Positions 1 through 8,984 of a DNA stretch of 42,844 nucleotides are shown here, piece after piece. The translations under genes and the position numbers were made by a program. Numbering within the stretch: the stretch's first letter is position 1; each line of letters begins with the position of its first letter. The stretch is from an uncultured Verrucomicrobiota bacterium (GTDB lineage Bacteria > Verrucomicrobiota > Verrucomicrobiia > Verrucomicrobiales > Verrucomicrobiaceae): the NCBI GenBank assembly GCA_903854655.1, contig CAINXC010000322.1, positions 1 to 42,844 on the forward strand. The letters run 5' to 3'. The notes under the pieces were generated by a model. That model was not told where the DNA came from. It did not search any database and worked only from the letters and a program-made list of their open reading frames with translations.

Positions 1-530
1 CACAAATAGCCCGGCAGATCGTAGCGGGGACCAAACAAAAACAAGGCTCCCTCCGCGCCGGGCTTTGCCGAAACCAGGTTCCACAGGACCTCCAGATGCT
101 GCACCGGATCAGTGACATGCTCGAAGACGTAGGTGGAAAAGACGATGTCCATCTCCCCGCGCTTGTCACAGCTCGCGGCGTCCCCAAAATAAGTGACATC
201 CGCCTGCTCTGCCAGCCAGTCCTCGTTGAACCGCGTCACATCCTGGGCATAAAACACCACGGAATCCCGCAGGCCCTCGCTCTCCAGATACCTGGCGAAT
301 CCCGTCCTGCCCGCCCCCACTTCCAGAACATGCGCCTTGCCCGTCTTTCCGCCCGCCAGCAGATGCCGGATCTGCCCCACCACGTGCGACCAGCAATGAA
401 CCTGGTCGCTGGGCTCCTGAAACGCCGTGTAGCTGGAGGCGTTCGCATAAAAGGTGTCGAGCTTGCTCCGAAGCTCCTGATGGGTCTTGGCGGTAAGCAG
501 CCTTGATGGCAGAAGCAGGGCGGTGTTCAT
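1..530 (-). CDS. SAM-dependent methyltransferase (partial, C-terminus beyond left edge)
   Basis: The reading frame is open from an ATG at 530 down to the window edge (176 codons visible), so the stop lies outside. A class I methyltransferase motif I, VLEVGAGRTG, lies at about residues 68-77. It is followed by an acidic/aromatic stretch, DIVFSTYVFEHV, typical of Methyltransf_11/23-type enzymes. It is the last visible gene of the glycan operon, 38 bases after the stop of the WcaF-like acetyltransferase. By context it probably methylates a sugar or the chain end of the polysaccharide; the acceptor cannot be read from sequence. No Shine-Dalgarno is visible before the ATG. The family is secure, the substrate is inference. 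Confidence 0.8.
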   Translation of the reverse strand, partial: MNTALLLPSRLLTAKTHQELRSKLDTFYANASSYTAFQEPSDQVHCWSHVVGQIRHLLAGGKTGKAHVLEVGAGRTGFARYLESEGLRDSVVFYAQDVTRFNEDWLAEQADVTYFGDAASCDKRGEMDIVFSTYVFEHVTDPVQHLEVLWNLVSAKPGAEGALFLFGPRYDLPGYL

Positions 531-568
531 AGGAGGTGAGTGGGGAGTCGTTGGTTTCCTGAAAAGGC

Positions 569-1117
569 TCACGAGCGGAGAAGTCTGGCGGGATTGCCCG
601 CCACCAGGGCGCCCGGCGCCACATCGCGGGTCGCCACGCTGCAGGCGCCGACAATGGCCTTCGCGCCGATGGTGACTCCTGGCATGATGAAGGCCCTGGC
701 GCCCACGAAGGCACCCGCGCCAATGGTGATTTTGGCCGTCTGGAGGGGCAGCGCCGGATGGTCAAACTGATGAGTGCCGGTGCACAGATAGGCCTCCTGG
801 GCCACGGTGGCCCCTTCCAGCAGCTCGATTTCACCCAGCGTGTAGGCGTTGGCCCTGTCGCCCAGGCAGGCCAGGTGATGGAGTGTGAGATTCCACGGCA
901 CGGCGATCCGGGCGCGCTGGTGGACGAAGGGCCGGCCGAGGATCTTCGCCCCGAAGGCGCGCAGCCAGAAGAGCCGCCAGGCGTTCAGGGGCTTGGGCGT
1001 CCACTGGCAGAACAGCATCCACACATAGTCCCACATCAGCATTTTGATGCGCTGCCGGAACGTCCAGGGGGACGCTCCGAACTGCTCGGCCGAGGCTTGG
1101 TGGGTGTGCAGGGACAT
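569..1117 (-). CDS. WcaF-like hexapeptide-repeat acetyltransferase
   Basis: A 182-residue left-handed beta-helix acyltransferase resembling the colanic acid acetyltransferase WcaF. Hexapeptide repeats run from about residue 85 to the end, including IGAGAFVGARAFIMPGV and IGAKAIVGACSV. The catalytic-type His sits in CTGTHQFDHP (His116), and the C-terminal GNPARLL is typical of the family. It would transfer an acetyl (acyl) group from CoA to a sugar of the growing glycan in the cytoplasm. A longer in-frame start at 1153 would overlap the preceding gene by about 29 bases, so the ATG at 1117, 7 bases after that gene, is preferred. The exact sugar target is unknown. Confidence 0.85.
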   Translation of the reverse strand: MSLHTHQASAEQFGASPWTFRQRIKMLMWDYVWMLFCQWTPKPLNAWRLFWLRAFGAKILGRPFVHQRARIAVPWNLTLHHLACLGDRANAYTLGEIELLEGATVAQEAYLCTGTHQFDHPALPLQTAKITIGAGAFVGARAFIMPGVTIGAKAIVGACSVATRDVAPGALVAGNPARLLRS

Positions 1118-1124
1118 GGTGGGT

Positions 1125-2231
1125 TCAGCCGAGGGCCGCCTGGAAATCAGCAAGCATGAGATGGGCGATGTGCTCCGGCGAGTGCGTCTGGCACACCTTC
1201 ACAGCTTCTGCTGCGAGGTGCTGGCGCAACGTTTGATCCGCAATCAGGCGCTCAAGCGCCGCATGCAGCTCCCCTGCCGGATTCGCGGCGCGATGATCGA
1301 AGACAAGCCCGTTGCGCCCGGGCTCGATGAAATCACTGAAGCAGTCGAGGGCGGACACCACCGGGACACAGCCCCAGGACATGGCCTCCCTGGGTGCGAC
1401 CGGCCCCGCTTCACCGGCCTCCGCTATCGAGGGATAGACAAATATGGCGGCCTGATTGTACAACCTGCCCAGTTCGGCAATGTCAAACACCGGCGGCATG
1501 AAGGTGACATCGGCGCCCGCCTGCTTCGCCCGCGCCATCATGCTTTGAATGTACTCCGGCCCTCCGCCACCGTGCCTGATTTCCTGCGGTCCCACCACCA
1601 GCACCGGCCACTTCAAACCAGCGGCGGCGTCGATGAGGATCTCCAGGCCCTTCTCCGGGTGAACTCTGCCACAGTACAAGATCTGATCAATCTTCGCGGT
1701 GCGCTCCTCGGGCTTTGGCGGATCAAAGGGAAAGGGATTGGGAATGCACGCCACCTGCGAGTGGCGGTCTGGCGGCAGTTCCTTTTGCACCGCTTTGGCA
1801 ATGGTCAGTGAACACCCCCGGAGACGCGCCGCAGTCTTGTACCACTTCATCTGGCCCTTGGGAAAGCGCTCCACGCTCACGTAGGCACGGGGCCGCAGCG
1901 CCCTGGGCAGCAGGAACGGGCTCCAGAAGGTGTTGGTCACCACGATGTCGCTGTCCAGCGGCACCGCCCTGCAGGCGCGGCGGCTGTAGAGCAGGTCGAG
2001 CGCCTTGAGCTTGAGCCCGTTGGTGGGCTGGTTGTAGCCGGTCACACGATGGTGTCTCACGCCGGCGATCACCTCCCCTGCCGGAAGCCGGGGATGAGAG
2101 CGCGAGACGTGGGTGACATCGTGGCCGAGGGCCGCGAACTCCTGCGCGAGCCTGAACCAGATTTTTTCCACCGCCCCGCCCAGCAGGGTGGGAACGGGAA
2201 AGAAGGCGCCTTGTACGATGGTGATCTTCAT
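1125..2231 (-). CDS. Glycosyltransferase family 4
   Basis: 368 residues with a two-domain GT-B layout. The N-terminal acceptor domain begins MKITIVQGAFFP with a glycine-rich loop near residues 18-20. The C-terminal nucleotide-sugar domain begins near residue 184 with LYCGRVHPEKGLEIL. The GT4 E-x7-E motif is visible at E274 and E282. The start ATG overlaps the TGA of the upstream glycosyltransferase (ATGA at 2228-2231), indicating translational coupling. It should add one sugar from an NDP-sugar to the lipid-linked glycan on the cytoplasmic face of the inner membrane. Donor and acceptor are not predictable here. Confidence 0.88.
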   Translation of the reverse strand: MKITIVQGAFFPVPTLLGGAVEKIWFRLAQEFAALGHDVTHVSRSHPRLPAGEVIAGVRHHRVTGYNQPTNGLKLKALDLLYSRRACRAVPLDSDIVVTNTFWSPFLLPRALRPRAYVSVERFPKGQMKWYKTAARLRGCSLTIAKAVQKELPPDRHSQVACIPNPFPFDPPKPEERTAKIDQILYCGRVHPEKGLEILIDAAAGLKWPVLVVGPQEIRHGGGGPEYIQSMMARAKQAGADVTFMPPVFDIAELGRLYNQAAIFVYPSIAEAGEAGPVAPREAMSWGCVPVVSALDCFSDFIEPGRNGLVFDHRAANPAGELHAALERLIADQTLRQHLAAEAVKVCQTHSPEHIAHLMLADFQAALG

Positions 2232-3448
2232 GTGTGCTGGCTCCGTGCAAGCAGTTCTGTCAATTCCGGGCGCTCGACTTTTGGCGTGAGCACATCCAGC
2301 AGCCGCTGCGCGGTCTGCTTCACCTGGAAGTGGCTCTCGTAACAGCGCCTGGCGTGGAGGGCTGTGGCGGCGCGGTCCTGTTCATCGGCCGCCAGCCAGC
2401 GGCGCAGCGCCCGCAACGTTCCGTCCATGTCATCAGAGTCGATGAAGCCTGCGCCCTCCGCAGCGATCTCGCGCCAGATGTTGACCTGGTAGGAGATCAG
2501 CACCGGCTTGGAGCAGGCCAGGGACTCGGCCACGACGATGCCAAAATTCTCCTGGTGGCTGGGCAGGACGAAGGCCTCGCAGCCGTGAAAGCCCCCCCAC
2601 TTCGCATCCCCTGCTAGCATTCCCGGCCAGAAGATCTCATCGACCACCCCCAGCGTTTCAGCCAGCCGCTGCATCGCCCGGCCATGGGAGGAGTCGAGGC
2701 CGGGGCCTGCCACCACGAGGGCGGGCAGCGTGTGCGCTCCGTTCTCATGGCAGAGGCAGGCATAGGCCTGAATCAGCAGGTCCACGCCCTTCTTGGGATG
2801 AATGCGGCCAAGGAACAGCAGGTAGGGCCGGCTGCCCAGGCCGGGGCAGCGGTCTGCAAAGGCCTCGGCCATCGCGGCGGTAAATGCGGGCGGCTCGACA
2901 ATGCCGTAACCCACGCTTTTCTCCCGGCGGGGCTGATACGGGACGAACGTGGTGCGAGCCAGCCGCTTCTCCTCATCGCAGGTGAACAGCAGCCCGGCGG
3001 CATCGCGGATCACCCGGTGCTCAATGAGCTTCCAGTACACCCAGTTGCGCACGGCCTTGATGCGGCGCTCCGGCACCTTCTGGAACCAGGGATCAAGCAT
3101 GCCGTGGGGAAAGACCCAGTAGGGCGGCATGTCCGGCACGTTGCCCAGCACCCGCCAGGCGGCCAGGCTCGGATAGATCCAGAGACCGTGGACGATCACG
3201 GCATCGAACCGCAGGCCGTTGGCCCGCAGCCACGGGACCAGCTTCGGGTGATAGGACCAGCCAGGGCTGCCGCGACCGACACCCGTGGCCCCGTTCCAAT
3301 CGGTCAGCCAGGTGCTTTCGGGATCATCGCAGCAGACGACCTCCGATTCGTGCCCCTCCGCCAGAAGCGTTTCATGAAGCAGACGAACGGCCTGCGTGGT
3401 GCCGCCCCCGGAGGGGTTCAAGGTGGCGATGATGGATAGAATGCGCAT
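2228..3448 (-). CDS. Glycosyltransferase family 4
   Basis: 406 residues, GT-B fold. The N-terminus MRILSIIATLNPSGGGTTQA carries the glycine loop of GT4 enzymes. The C-terminal domain has FLGRIHPKKGVDLLI near residues 212-226 and an E-x7-E motif at E300/E308 within SHQENFGIVVAE. It overlaps the next glycosyltransferase by 4 bases (ATGA) and follows the hexapeptide acyltransferase after 12 bases. It likely adds one residue of the repeat unit. The C-terminus extends well past the catalytic domain, with no extra motif recognised. Confidence 0.88.
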   Translation of the reverse strand: MRILSIIATLNPSGGGTTQAVRLLHETLLAEGHESEVVCCDDPESTWLTDWNGATGVGRGSPGWSYHPKLVPWLRANGLRFDAVIVHGLWIYPSLAAWRVLGNVPDMPPYWVFPHGMLDPWFQKVPERRIKAVRNWVYWKLIEHRVIRDAAGLLFTCDEEKRLARTTFVPYQPRREKSVGYGIVEPPAFTAAMAEAFADRCPGLGSRPYLLFLGRIHPKKGVDLLIQAYACLCHENGAHTLPALVVAGPGLDSSHGRAMQRLAETLGVVDEIFWPGMLAGDAKWGGFHGCEAFVLPSHQENFGIVVAESLACSKPVLISYQVNIWREIAAEGAGFIDSDDMDGTLRALRRWLAADEQDRAATALHARRCYESHFQVKQTAQRLLDVLTPKVERPELTELLARSQHT

Positions 3449-3460
3449 AATCGTGCTTGG

Positions 3461-4138
3461 TCAGTCAACAAACCCCGTTGAGCGGGTGAAATACTTGCGG
3501 GCGCCCGTCAGCGGGCCGAGACATTTGGCGGGCACCCCGCCATAGAGCTGATCAGGAATCTCAAAGGCCTTGTTCAAAAGCGCCTTGGCGCCCAGCACCG
3601 AGCGGTCCGGCAGGCGCGCTCCGCCCAGGACCACCACATTCGTTCCCACGAAGCAGTGCCCGCCGATGACAATGGGCGAGGAATCCTGCCGGCACTCATG
3701 CACGTCGATCGAATGGGTGAGGAACTGCGAGGCGTAGCCGGCGATCGTGGTGAAGGCGCCGATCTCGATCCGGCTCGTGCAGTCGAGGTGATGATTTTTG
3801 GTCACCGCCGCGTGCTCCCCCAGGTGCAGCGAGGGATCGCGGTCCGGCTGATGCGTGAAATGACGCGGGGCGCCCTTGGGAAAGCCGGTGATCCAGTTGC
3901 CGCGCCCGATGTAGCTGTGAGCATCCAGCGTGATGCTCTCCAGGTGCACCGCCACGTTCAGGTGGCCGATGGCCGCCCCGGGCCCCATCGTGAGATGATT
4001 GGGGAAGATCCAGGACAAACCAATACGGGAGCCCGGGTCCAGCCGGAAACCCCAGAAGCGTTGCAGGCACCAGCGGCGCAGCGGCCAGGGCAGCAGGGTC
4101 ACGAGAACCTGGCAGGCAAGCAGAAAGGCGCGTTTCAT
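3461..4138 (-). CDS. Hexapeptide-repeat acyltransferase
   Basis: 225 residues. The N-terminal hydrophobic stretch (about residues 4-24) is followed by left-handed beta-helix repeats such as IGAFTTIAGYASQ, IGGHCFVGTNVVVLGGARL and SVLGAKALLN. A His-containing loop, FLTHSIDVHEC, could supply the catalytic base, and GGVPAKCLG near the end is family-typical. It is probably a sugar O- or N-acetyltransferase acting on the polysaccharide. The start overlaps the upstream GT4 stop as ATGA at 4135-4138. The N-terminal hydrophobic segment suggests membrane association. The acyl donor is presumed to be acetyl-CoA. Confidence 0.8.
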   Translation of the reverse strand: MKRAFLLACQVLVTLLPWPLRRWCLQRFWGFRLDPGSRIGLSWIFPNHLTMGPGAAIGHLNVAVHLESITLDAHSYIGRGNWITGFPKGAPRHFTHQPDRDPSLHLGEHAAVTKNHHLDCTSRIEIGAFTTIAGYASQFLTHSIDVHECRQDSSPIVIGGHCFVGTNVVVLGGARLPDRSVLGAKALLNKAFEIPDQLYGGVPAKCLGPLTGARKYFTRSTGFVD

Positions 4139-5277
4139 GAGCGGCCTGCCAGGGCCTGGCGGTAGAGGTTGATGTAGCCGTCGAGCATCTTCTCCATGGA
4201 GAAGCGCTCAAGGTTGGCGCGGCCCCGTTCGATGAGGCTCTGGCGCAGGCCGGGTTCGTCACGCAGCCTCAGCACCGCCGCCGCCATGGCCCCGGCATTC
4301 TCCGCCCCGCAGACAATGGCCGCGTCACCAGCCACTTCAGGGACCGAGGTGCGGTCGCTGCAAATGACCGGGCAGTCACAGGCCTGGGCCTCGGTGACCG
4401 GCCAGCCAAATCCTTCCGCAAGCGAAGGAAACAGCAGGGCGTGCGCACCTGCATACAAGGCATTGAGCTGCTCGTGGCCCGGACCTTCCACTTCCAGAAC
4501 ACGGTCGCGGATTCCAAGGTGCGTGGCGAGGATGCGCTGCCCGGCATTGAGAGGTTCACCGGCGATCACCATGAAGCCGTCCCAGCGATCCTTCAACGCC
4601 GCCAGCGTGCGCAGCGCCGTGTCGCGGTTCTTGCGGACCAGGGCGGAGCCGACCATGAGAAGGTAACCGCCCTGGGGCAGATGGCGCATCGAAGAGGGAA
4701 GCTGCCGGGTGATCTGCTGCGGTGACAGCGGGCGAAAAGGGGCGTTGCCTGCGTTGGGAACGGTCTGAATTCCCGCGTCTCCTTCGCGCCCTGCAAGCCG
4801 CTCCAGATCGCCTCGCGTGGTGTCCGAGACGCAGGCGACGTGACGCGCGCTCTTCAGTCCCGCAAGAATCCACTTTTGCAGCAGCGAGCCCATTCGGCTG
4901 GCCTGGCAGCAGGCTGAGGCATCGCCCAGCCCGCCACGAACGGCGAGCATGTCGTGACAGGTGATCACCGAGGGCAGCCGCAGAAGTGAGCGCAGGTACA
5001 TGGCGTTCGAATGATCGGCAATGTGGAAGACACAATCCGTGCCACGGGCGGCCCGGGCAAGCCGGCGCAACCGCCGTGGAAACAGCGCAAACTTGTCCAC
5101 ATAACCCACCCACTTTTTCAGTCCCTCAGGGCAGGACAGGCGGCCAAGCAGGACCGACGGAACGATGATCTCCGCAGCCATGCCCCGGGATTTCAAGCCC
5201 TGCTCCAGCAGCAGCGCGAACGCCTTCATGCTGCGCTGCCCGTCAGGCTCGTAGTTGCCGATGACGACGACTTTCAT
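4135..5277 (-). CDS. Glycosyltransferase family 4
   Basis: 380 residues starting MKVVVIGNYEPDGQRS. The C-terminal domain shows LLMVGSALVRKNRDTALR and then a strong E-x7-E in LAEGFGWPVTEAQA, so GT4 assignment is firm. A longer open frame runs upstream to 5616, but the ATG at 5277 overlaps the TGA of the preceding polymerase-like gene (ATGA) and begins exactly at the conserved first beta strand, so it is chosen. It sits in the middle of the glycan operon, followed by an overlapping hexapeptide acyltransferase. The sugar donor is unknown. Confidence 0.88.
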   Translation of the reverse strand: MKVVVIGNYEPDGQRSMKAFALLLEQGLKSRGMAAEIIVPSVLLGRLSCPEGLKKWVGYVDKFALFPRRLRRLARAARGTDCVFHIADHSNAMYLRSLLRLPSVITCHDMLAVRGGLGDASACCQASRMGSLLQKWILAGLKSARHVACVSDTTRGDLERLAGREGDAGIQTVPNAGNAPFRPLSPQQITRQLPSSMRHLPQGGYLLMVGSALVRKNRDTALRTLAALKDRWDGFMVIAGEPLNAGQRILATHLGIRDRVLEVEGPGHEQLNALYAGAHALLFPSLAEGFGWPVTEAQACDCPVICSDRTSVPEVAGDAAIVCGAENAGAMAAAVLRLRDEPGLRQSLIERGRANLERFSMEKMLDGYINLYRQALAGRS

Positions 5278-6632
5278 GCGTTTCGGTAATGGTGGGTTGG
5301 CTGGGCGGTCCGGGGCTGCACTCCCATCACGCGGACCGGCTGAGCGACCTGCCGCATCACCGGCAGCCGCACCCTGGGACGGCTGAGCGCCAGCACCAGC
5401 CCGCCTTGGAAGATGGCAAAACCCAGCGAGGTGGGCTGGCCCCATTGCCCCATGGCCAGGCCCATCGCTCCCGTGAACCAGACGATCAATGCCAGCGACT
5501 CGCCGCGCCGCGCAGCTTTCCAGGCAACCACGAACAACGTCAGGACAAGCGCCACGCGAATGAGGATGAACAGCAGGCCCAGAGGCAGCCCCATCTCGCC
5601 CGTGAGGCGGCCCCACTCGCCTTCCGAAACCAGGAATGCCTTGTTCGAACCCACGAGGAGCTGGGCCCCGGCGTTGGTGCCGCTGCCAAGCCCCGCACCG
5701 GCAAGGAAGTTGCCGTTGGAAGGAAGGATGCTGCTGAGCGGCTCACTGACGGCCCGGTTCACAATCGCCTCCTGGAACCCGCCCTTCGCGGTGGTGGATT
5801 CATCCCAGCGGGAGAGGAACGCCTCGCGGGGTTTTTCCATCCCCGGAAGAAAGCTCGCAGCGACCGCCACAAACGCCACCGTAACCCCGGCGGTGAGGAG
5901 CCTGCTGATGCTGCGACCGGAGGCAAACAAGGCCACCACCGCCCCCACAACCGCCAGGCCCTCGCCCATGAACAAGGCGCGGCTGATGGACAGGGGAATC
6001 GCGGCCAGGGTGGCGAGTCCGGCGGCAATGGCCAGCCACTTGCCTTTGACTTCGGGCTGGATCATCCGGTGCAGAACAAAGGCCGCGACCAGGGGGAAGA
6101 AGGCCGAAACCCCGTTGGTGAAGCTGAAGGTGGCGGAGGGGCGGCGGTAGCCCATGGCACCGTCGAAGCCCGAGTCTCCATCCCCTCCCAGGCCAATGTT
6201 CACAAACGAGCCCGGCGGCGAATGGAACTGGTCGGCCATCAGCAGGACCATTGGAATGCTTACCAGCAGCAGCCAGCGCGCCATCTTTTTCACGTCCTCC
6301 GCATCCAGCACCGATCCCATCACAAACAGGAAGGGCAGGTGCAGGAAGTTGCAGCGCCAGCCAAAAATGGTCACCGCAAGATTGCCATGCCCGGCCACCA
6401 TGGCCATCAAGGGGGCAAGAAGGGCCACAAAAGCCATGGCGCCAAGGGTGACGTTCACCTTCAATTTGCCGGAGGACAGAGCGACAAGCAGCGCCAGGAT
6501 GACAATGGGATCGCGCACAATGAGCAGCGGCGTGGCGAGCCCCGGCAGCACCCATTTGCGCAGGGCTCCCTCGAAGATCAGCAGCCAGAAATAGAGCCAG
6601 ATCAGCGCCTTGAGAATGCGGGTGGAGTTCAT
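5274..6632 (-). CDS. Polytopic membrane protein, O-antigen polymerase (Wzy)-like
   Basis: 452 residues with roughly ten to twelve hydrophobic segments. It starts MNSTRILKALIWLYFWLLIF and continues EGALRKWVLPG, a motif I associate with uncharacterised polysaccharide-operon membrane proteins of Verrucomicrobia, Planctomycetes and Cyanobacteria. A large soluble loop around residues 275-345 sits between membrane helices, as in Wzy/WaaL-type proteins. Location among glycosyltransferases supports a role in polymerising or transferring lipid-linked glycan in the periplasm. No definitive Wzy_C motif was recognised, so polymerase is an inference. The start at 6632 is chosen because upstream in-frame residues are non-hydrophobic and overlap the neighbouring gene. 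Confidence 0.65.
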   Translation of the reverse strand: MNSTRILKALIWLYFWLLIFEGALRKWVLPGLATPLLIVRDPIVILALLVALSSGKLKVNVTLGAMAFVALLAPLMAMVAGHGNLAVTIFGWRCNFLHLPFLFVMGSVLDAEDVKKMARWLLLVSIPMVLLMADQFHSPPGSFVNIGLGGDGDSGFDGAMGYRRPSATFSFTNGVSAFFPLVAAFVLHRMIQPEVKGKWLAIAAGLATLAAIPLSISRALFMGEGLAVVGAVVALFASGRSISRLLTAGVTVAFVAVAASFLPGMEKPREAFLSRWDESTTAKGGFQEAIVNRAVSEPLSSILPSNGNFLAGAGLGSGTNAGAQLLVGSNKAFLVSEGEWGRLTGEMGLPLGLLFILIRVALVLTLFVVAWKAARRGESLALIVWFTGAMGLAMGQWGQPTSLGFAIFQGGLVLALSRPRVRLPVMRQVAQPVRVMGVQPRTAQPTHHYRNA

Positions 6633-6654
6633 GGGCGGCGAGGGTGGGGTGACA

Positions 6655-7905
6655 TCAGGCCAAATGCTGGCGCACCCAGGCGGCCAGGCGCTCCCGGTAC
6701 GTCTCCCAGGCGAATTGACCGGCTTTGACGCGGGCGGCCGCAGACATGGCCTCCAGTCGCGCGGAATCGCTCCGCAGCAGCTCCAGCCGGTCACGAATGA
6801 AGTCCGGCGAGCGGATTGGCACAATAAAGCCGTCCTCGCCTTCGGTGAGAATGTCCGGCCCGGCGGTGTTGGGCGTGGTGATCACCGGCAGGCCCTGGGC
6901 CATCGCCTCCAGAATGACCAGACCGAAACCCTCGAACAGCGAGGGAAACACCAGGACATCGTGCTCCGCCATCTCACGCAGTATTCCTTGATGAGGCAGG
7001 GAGGCGATCCAGCGATGCTTTTGCAGCGCCTCCTCCAGAGGCCGGCAGCTTTGCGCAGGCTTTTGGCCGATGAGGGTCAGCGTCGCCCCCGATCCCAGGG
7101 CGGTCATGGCGTCGAGCAGATCGGCCACGCCTTTGCGCTGGCCCAGGCTGCCCACGAACAGCACCTTCAACGGCTGCGACGGATCGCGCCTCTTTTTCGG
7201 CAACGCCAGAGCCGACGGGGCGGGCGCGCCATAGGGAATCACGGTGACGGGCGCGACAGGAAAAGGCGCGTGAGTCAATGTCTGCTTGGTGAAGGAGGTG
7301 GCCACCACAATCGCATCGGCCATGCGCAGCTCGGCGTCCTTGCGCTCAAGCTTCCCGGCGGAGTCAATCATGGCCGGCATGGTGCACGCCCATTCGGGGC
7401 GCCGCTCGCACTCCTCCTGCTGGATTTCCCGGCCCGCACGCCAGTAGCCGATCGGGAGATCGTAGAGGCAGCGCAGGCGCCGGTCTTTGGCCGCCTGGAA
7501 CGAGAGCAGGGCGCCGTCTTCATAGCCGTACACCCCGTCAAAACCGCCGCGCCGCACCGCCCTGGCCACGCGGCCGTCCAGCCCGCGGATCACCGCGTCG
7601 ATGCAGGCGAAACCCTGCTCGTGCGCCACCAGATGCGGCAGGCCCACGCGCGAGGCCAGCAGCCGCGCCGCCTCGCGCCACGGATGGCAGCGCGAGACGG
7701 ACCGCAGGGCCGCCGGATAGCTGCGCCGCCGCAGCTCGCCCAGCCCAGGCGAGCCGGCGAAACGCCAGGCAACACTTCCTTCAAACACCGCCACCGTCGT
7801 ATCAAACTGTCCCAGCAGCCCCGCCTCGGCCAGCGCGAGCGCCGCGTGCCGCACGTTGGCGTTGCCCGTGGAATGGGAAAGGACGGCTCGCTTGTTCAGA
7901 TTCAT
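6655..7905 (-). CDS. Glycosyltransferase family 4
   Basis: 416 residues. The C-terminal nucleotide-sugar domain begins with KVLFVGSLGQRKGVADLL, and the E-x7-E motif appears in LFEGFGLVILEAMAQG. The N-terminal half lacks the usual glycine-rich loop; it begins VLSHSTGNANVRHAALAL, a common variant in this GT4 branch. The start at 7905 overlaps the preceding GT4 stop (ATGA at 7902-7905). The next gene (polymerase-like) starts 22 bases downstream. It should extend the lipid-linked oligosaccharide in the cytoplasm; donor not assignable. Confidence 0.87.
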   Translation of the reverse strand: MNLNKRAVLSHSTGNANVRHAALALAEAGLLGQFDTTVAVFEGSVAWRFAGSPGLGELRRRSYPAALRSVSRCHPWREAARLLASRVGLPHLVAHEQGFACIDAVIRGLDGRVARAVRRGGFDGVYGYEDGALLSFQAAKDRRLRCLYDLPIGYWRAGREIQQEECERRPEWACTMPAMIDSAGKLERKDAELRMADAIVVATSFTKQTLTHAPFPVAPVTVIPYGAPAPSALALPKKRRDPSQPLKVLFVGSLGQRKGVADLLDAMTALGSGATLTLIGQKPAQSCRPLEEALQKHRWIASLPHQGILREMAEHDVLVFPSLFEGFGLVILEAMAQGLPVITTPNTAGPDILTEGEDGFIVPIRSPDFIRDRLELLRSDSARLEAMSAAARVKAGQFAWETYRERLAAWVRQHLA

Positions 7906-8984
7906 GCGGCCACCCCCAGAACTTGACGCCATTGGGCGACGACCACATCGGCGCTGAAATGCTTTTGGTAGTGCGCCCGCTGGGATTCGCGGTTCACACC
8001 GCCCTCGCGGATGTCTTTCGCCAGCTCCAGCACCGCCCCCTTCACCTCGGCGTAGTCAGGGTCCGCACGCAGCAGCCTGGTCGCGCGCCCGCCGCAGGCG
8101 ATGTCGCTGATGCCGCCGCGATCCGTGGCGATCCAGGGCACCCCGGCGCTCATCACTTCGAGCAGCGCGATGGGCAGCCCCTCAGGATGCCGTGAAATCA
8201 AGAGGTAGGCGTCGAGCCCGGCCACCACGGTTTCCAGCTCCTGCCGGCCTGAAAAGCCGCCATGAAAGTGAAGCCGTGGCAGGCCCTCGAAATCCGCAGG
8301 CGAATAGGCGTCGCCAAAGCCCCACAGGTCAAATTCGATGCCGGCGGTGTCGGGATCAGAGGCGAGGCGTTTGAGCACGTCAATCCCCTTCTCCGGAATC
8401 AACCGCCCGAAATAGCCGAAGCGCAGGGCCTCGCGGCTGCCAAGCTGTCGCGACGGCGCGTCAACCGCCCTGGAGAAGCACGCGACCACGGCGGGCTCTC
8501 TGGCAATGGCCTGCTGGATCGACCGCCCGTTCCTTTGCGAGCAGCAGATGAGGTGATCGCACTCGGTCATCGCCTCGCGATAGCTGACCGGCCAGGTGCT
8601 CTGATCCTCGGCGTCACCGGCGGTGTGGTGGTGATGGGTCCAGGGCAGGCCGCGGAGATTGCAGCGTTTGATGAGCTGAATGCTCCTCCCCTGCCCGTTC
8701 GAATAGATCGCGCTGTAGCCGCCCGCAGCAATGCGCAAGGCCAGCCGCGCCATCGCCAGCATGCGTCGCACGGAGCTGGTCGATTCAAAGGCGAACAGCC
8801 TGCCGTTCATGCCCGCGAAGGCTTCCCGCACCGCCTTCAGGTCAGGCGCATTGAGGATCACCACGTCGGTGGCGATGCCCGCACGGGTGAACTGCCTGGC
8901 GAACTCGGCCAGGTGGCTCTCGATGCCGCCCGTTCGCATGAACTGGGTGGCAACGATCAGCACGCTCTTGCTAGGCTTTTGCAT
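7902..8984 (-). CDS. Glycosyltransferase family 4
   Basis: 360 residues. Begins MQKPSKSVLIVATQFMRTGGIESHLAEF after trimming, with the GG loop near residues 18-19. The C-terminal part has FGYFGRLIPEKGIDVLK and the E-x7-E motif in HPEGLPIALLEVMSAG. Two start candidates exist, 8996 and 8984; 8984 is preferred because GGGAGGAAAG stands directly upstream, one of the few strong ribosome binding sites in the operon. It overlaps the acyltransferase-3 gene by 14 bases. A cluster of four histidines (THHHHT) near residue 118 lies between the two domains and has no assigned role. Confidence 0.87.
   Translation of the reverse strand: MQKPSKSVLIVATQFMRTGGIESHLAEFARQFTRAGIATDVVILNAPDLKAVREAFAGMNGRLFAFESTSSVRRMLAMARLALRIAAGGYSAIYSNGQGRSIQLIKRCNLRGLPWTHHHHTAGDAEDQSTWPVSYREAMTECDHLICCSQRNGRSIQQAIAREPAVVACFSRAVDAPSRQLGSREALRFGYFGRLIPEKGIDVLKRLASDPDTAGIEFDLWGFGDAYSPADFEGLPRLHFHGGFSGRQELETVVAGLDAYLLISRHPEGLPIALLEVMSAGVPWIATDRGGISDIACGGRATRLLRADPDYAEVKGAVLELAKDIREGGVNRESQRAHYQKHFSADVVVAQWRQVLGVAA

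Noticed and set aside
5289..6728. A 479-codon plus-strand open frame opposite the Wzy-like gene.
   Set aside because: The minus frame encodes a coherent polytopic membrane protein with operon overlaps; the plus frame is Gln/Arg/Gly-rich without motifs.
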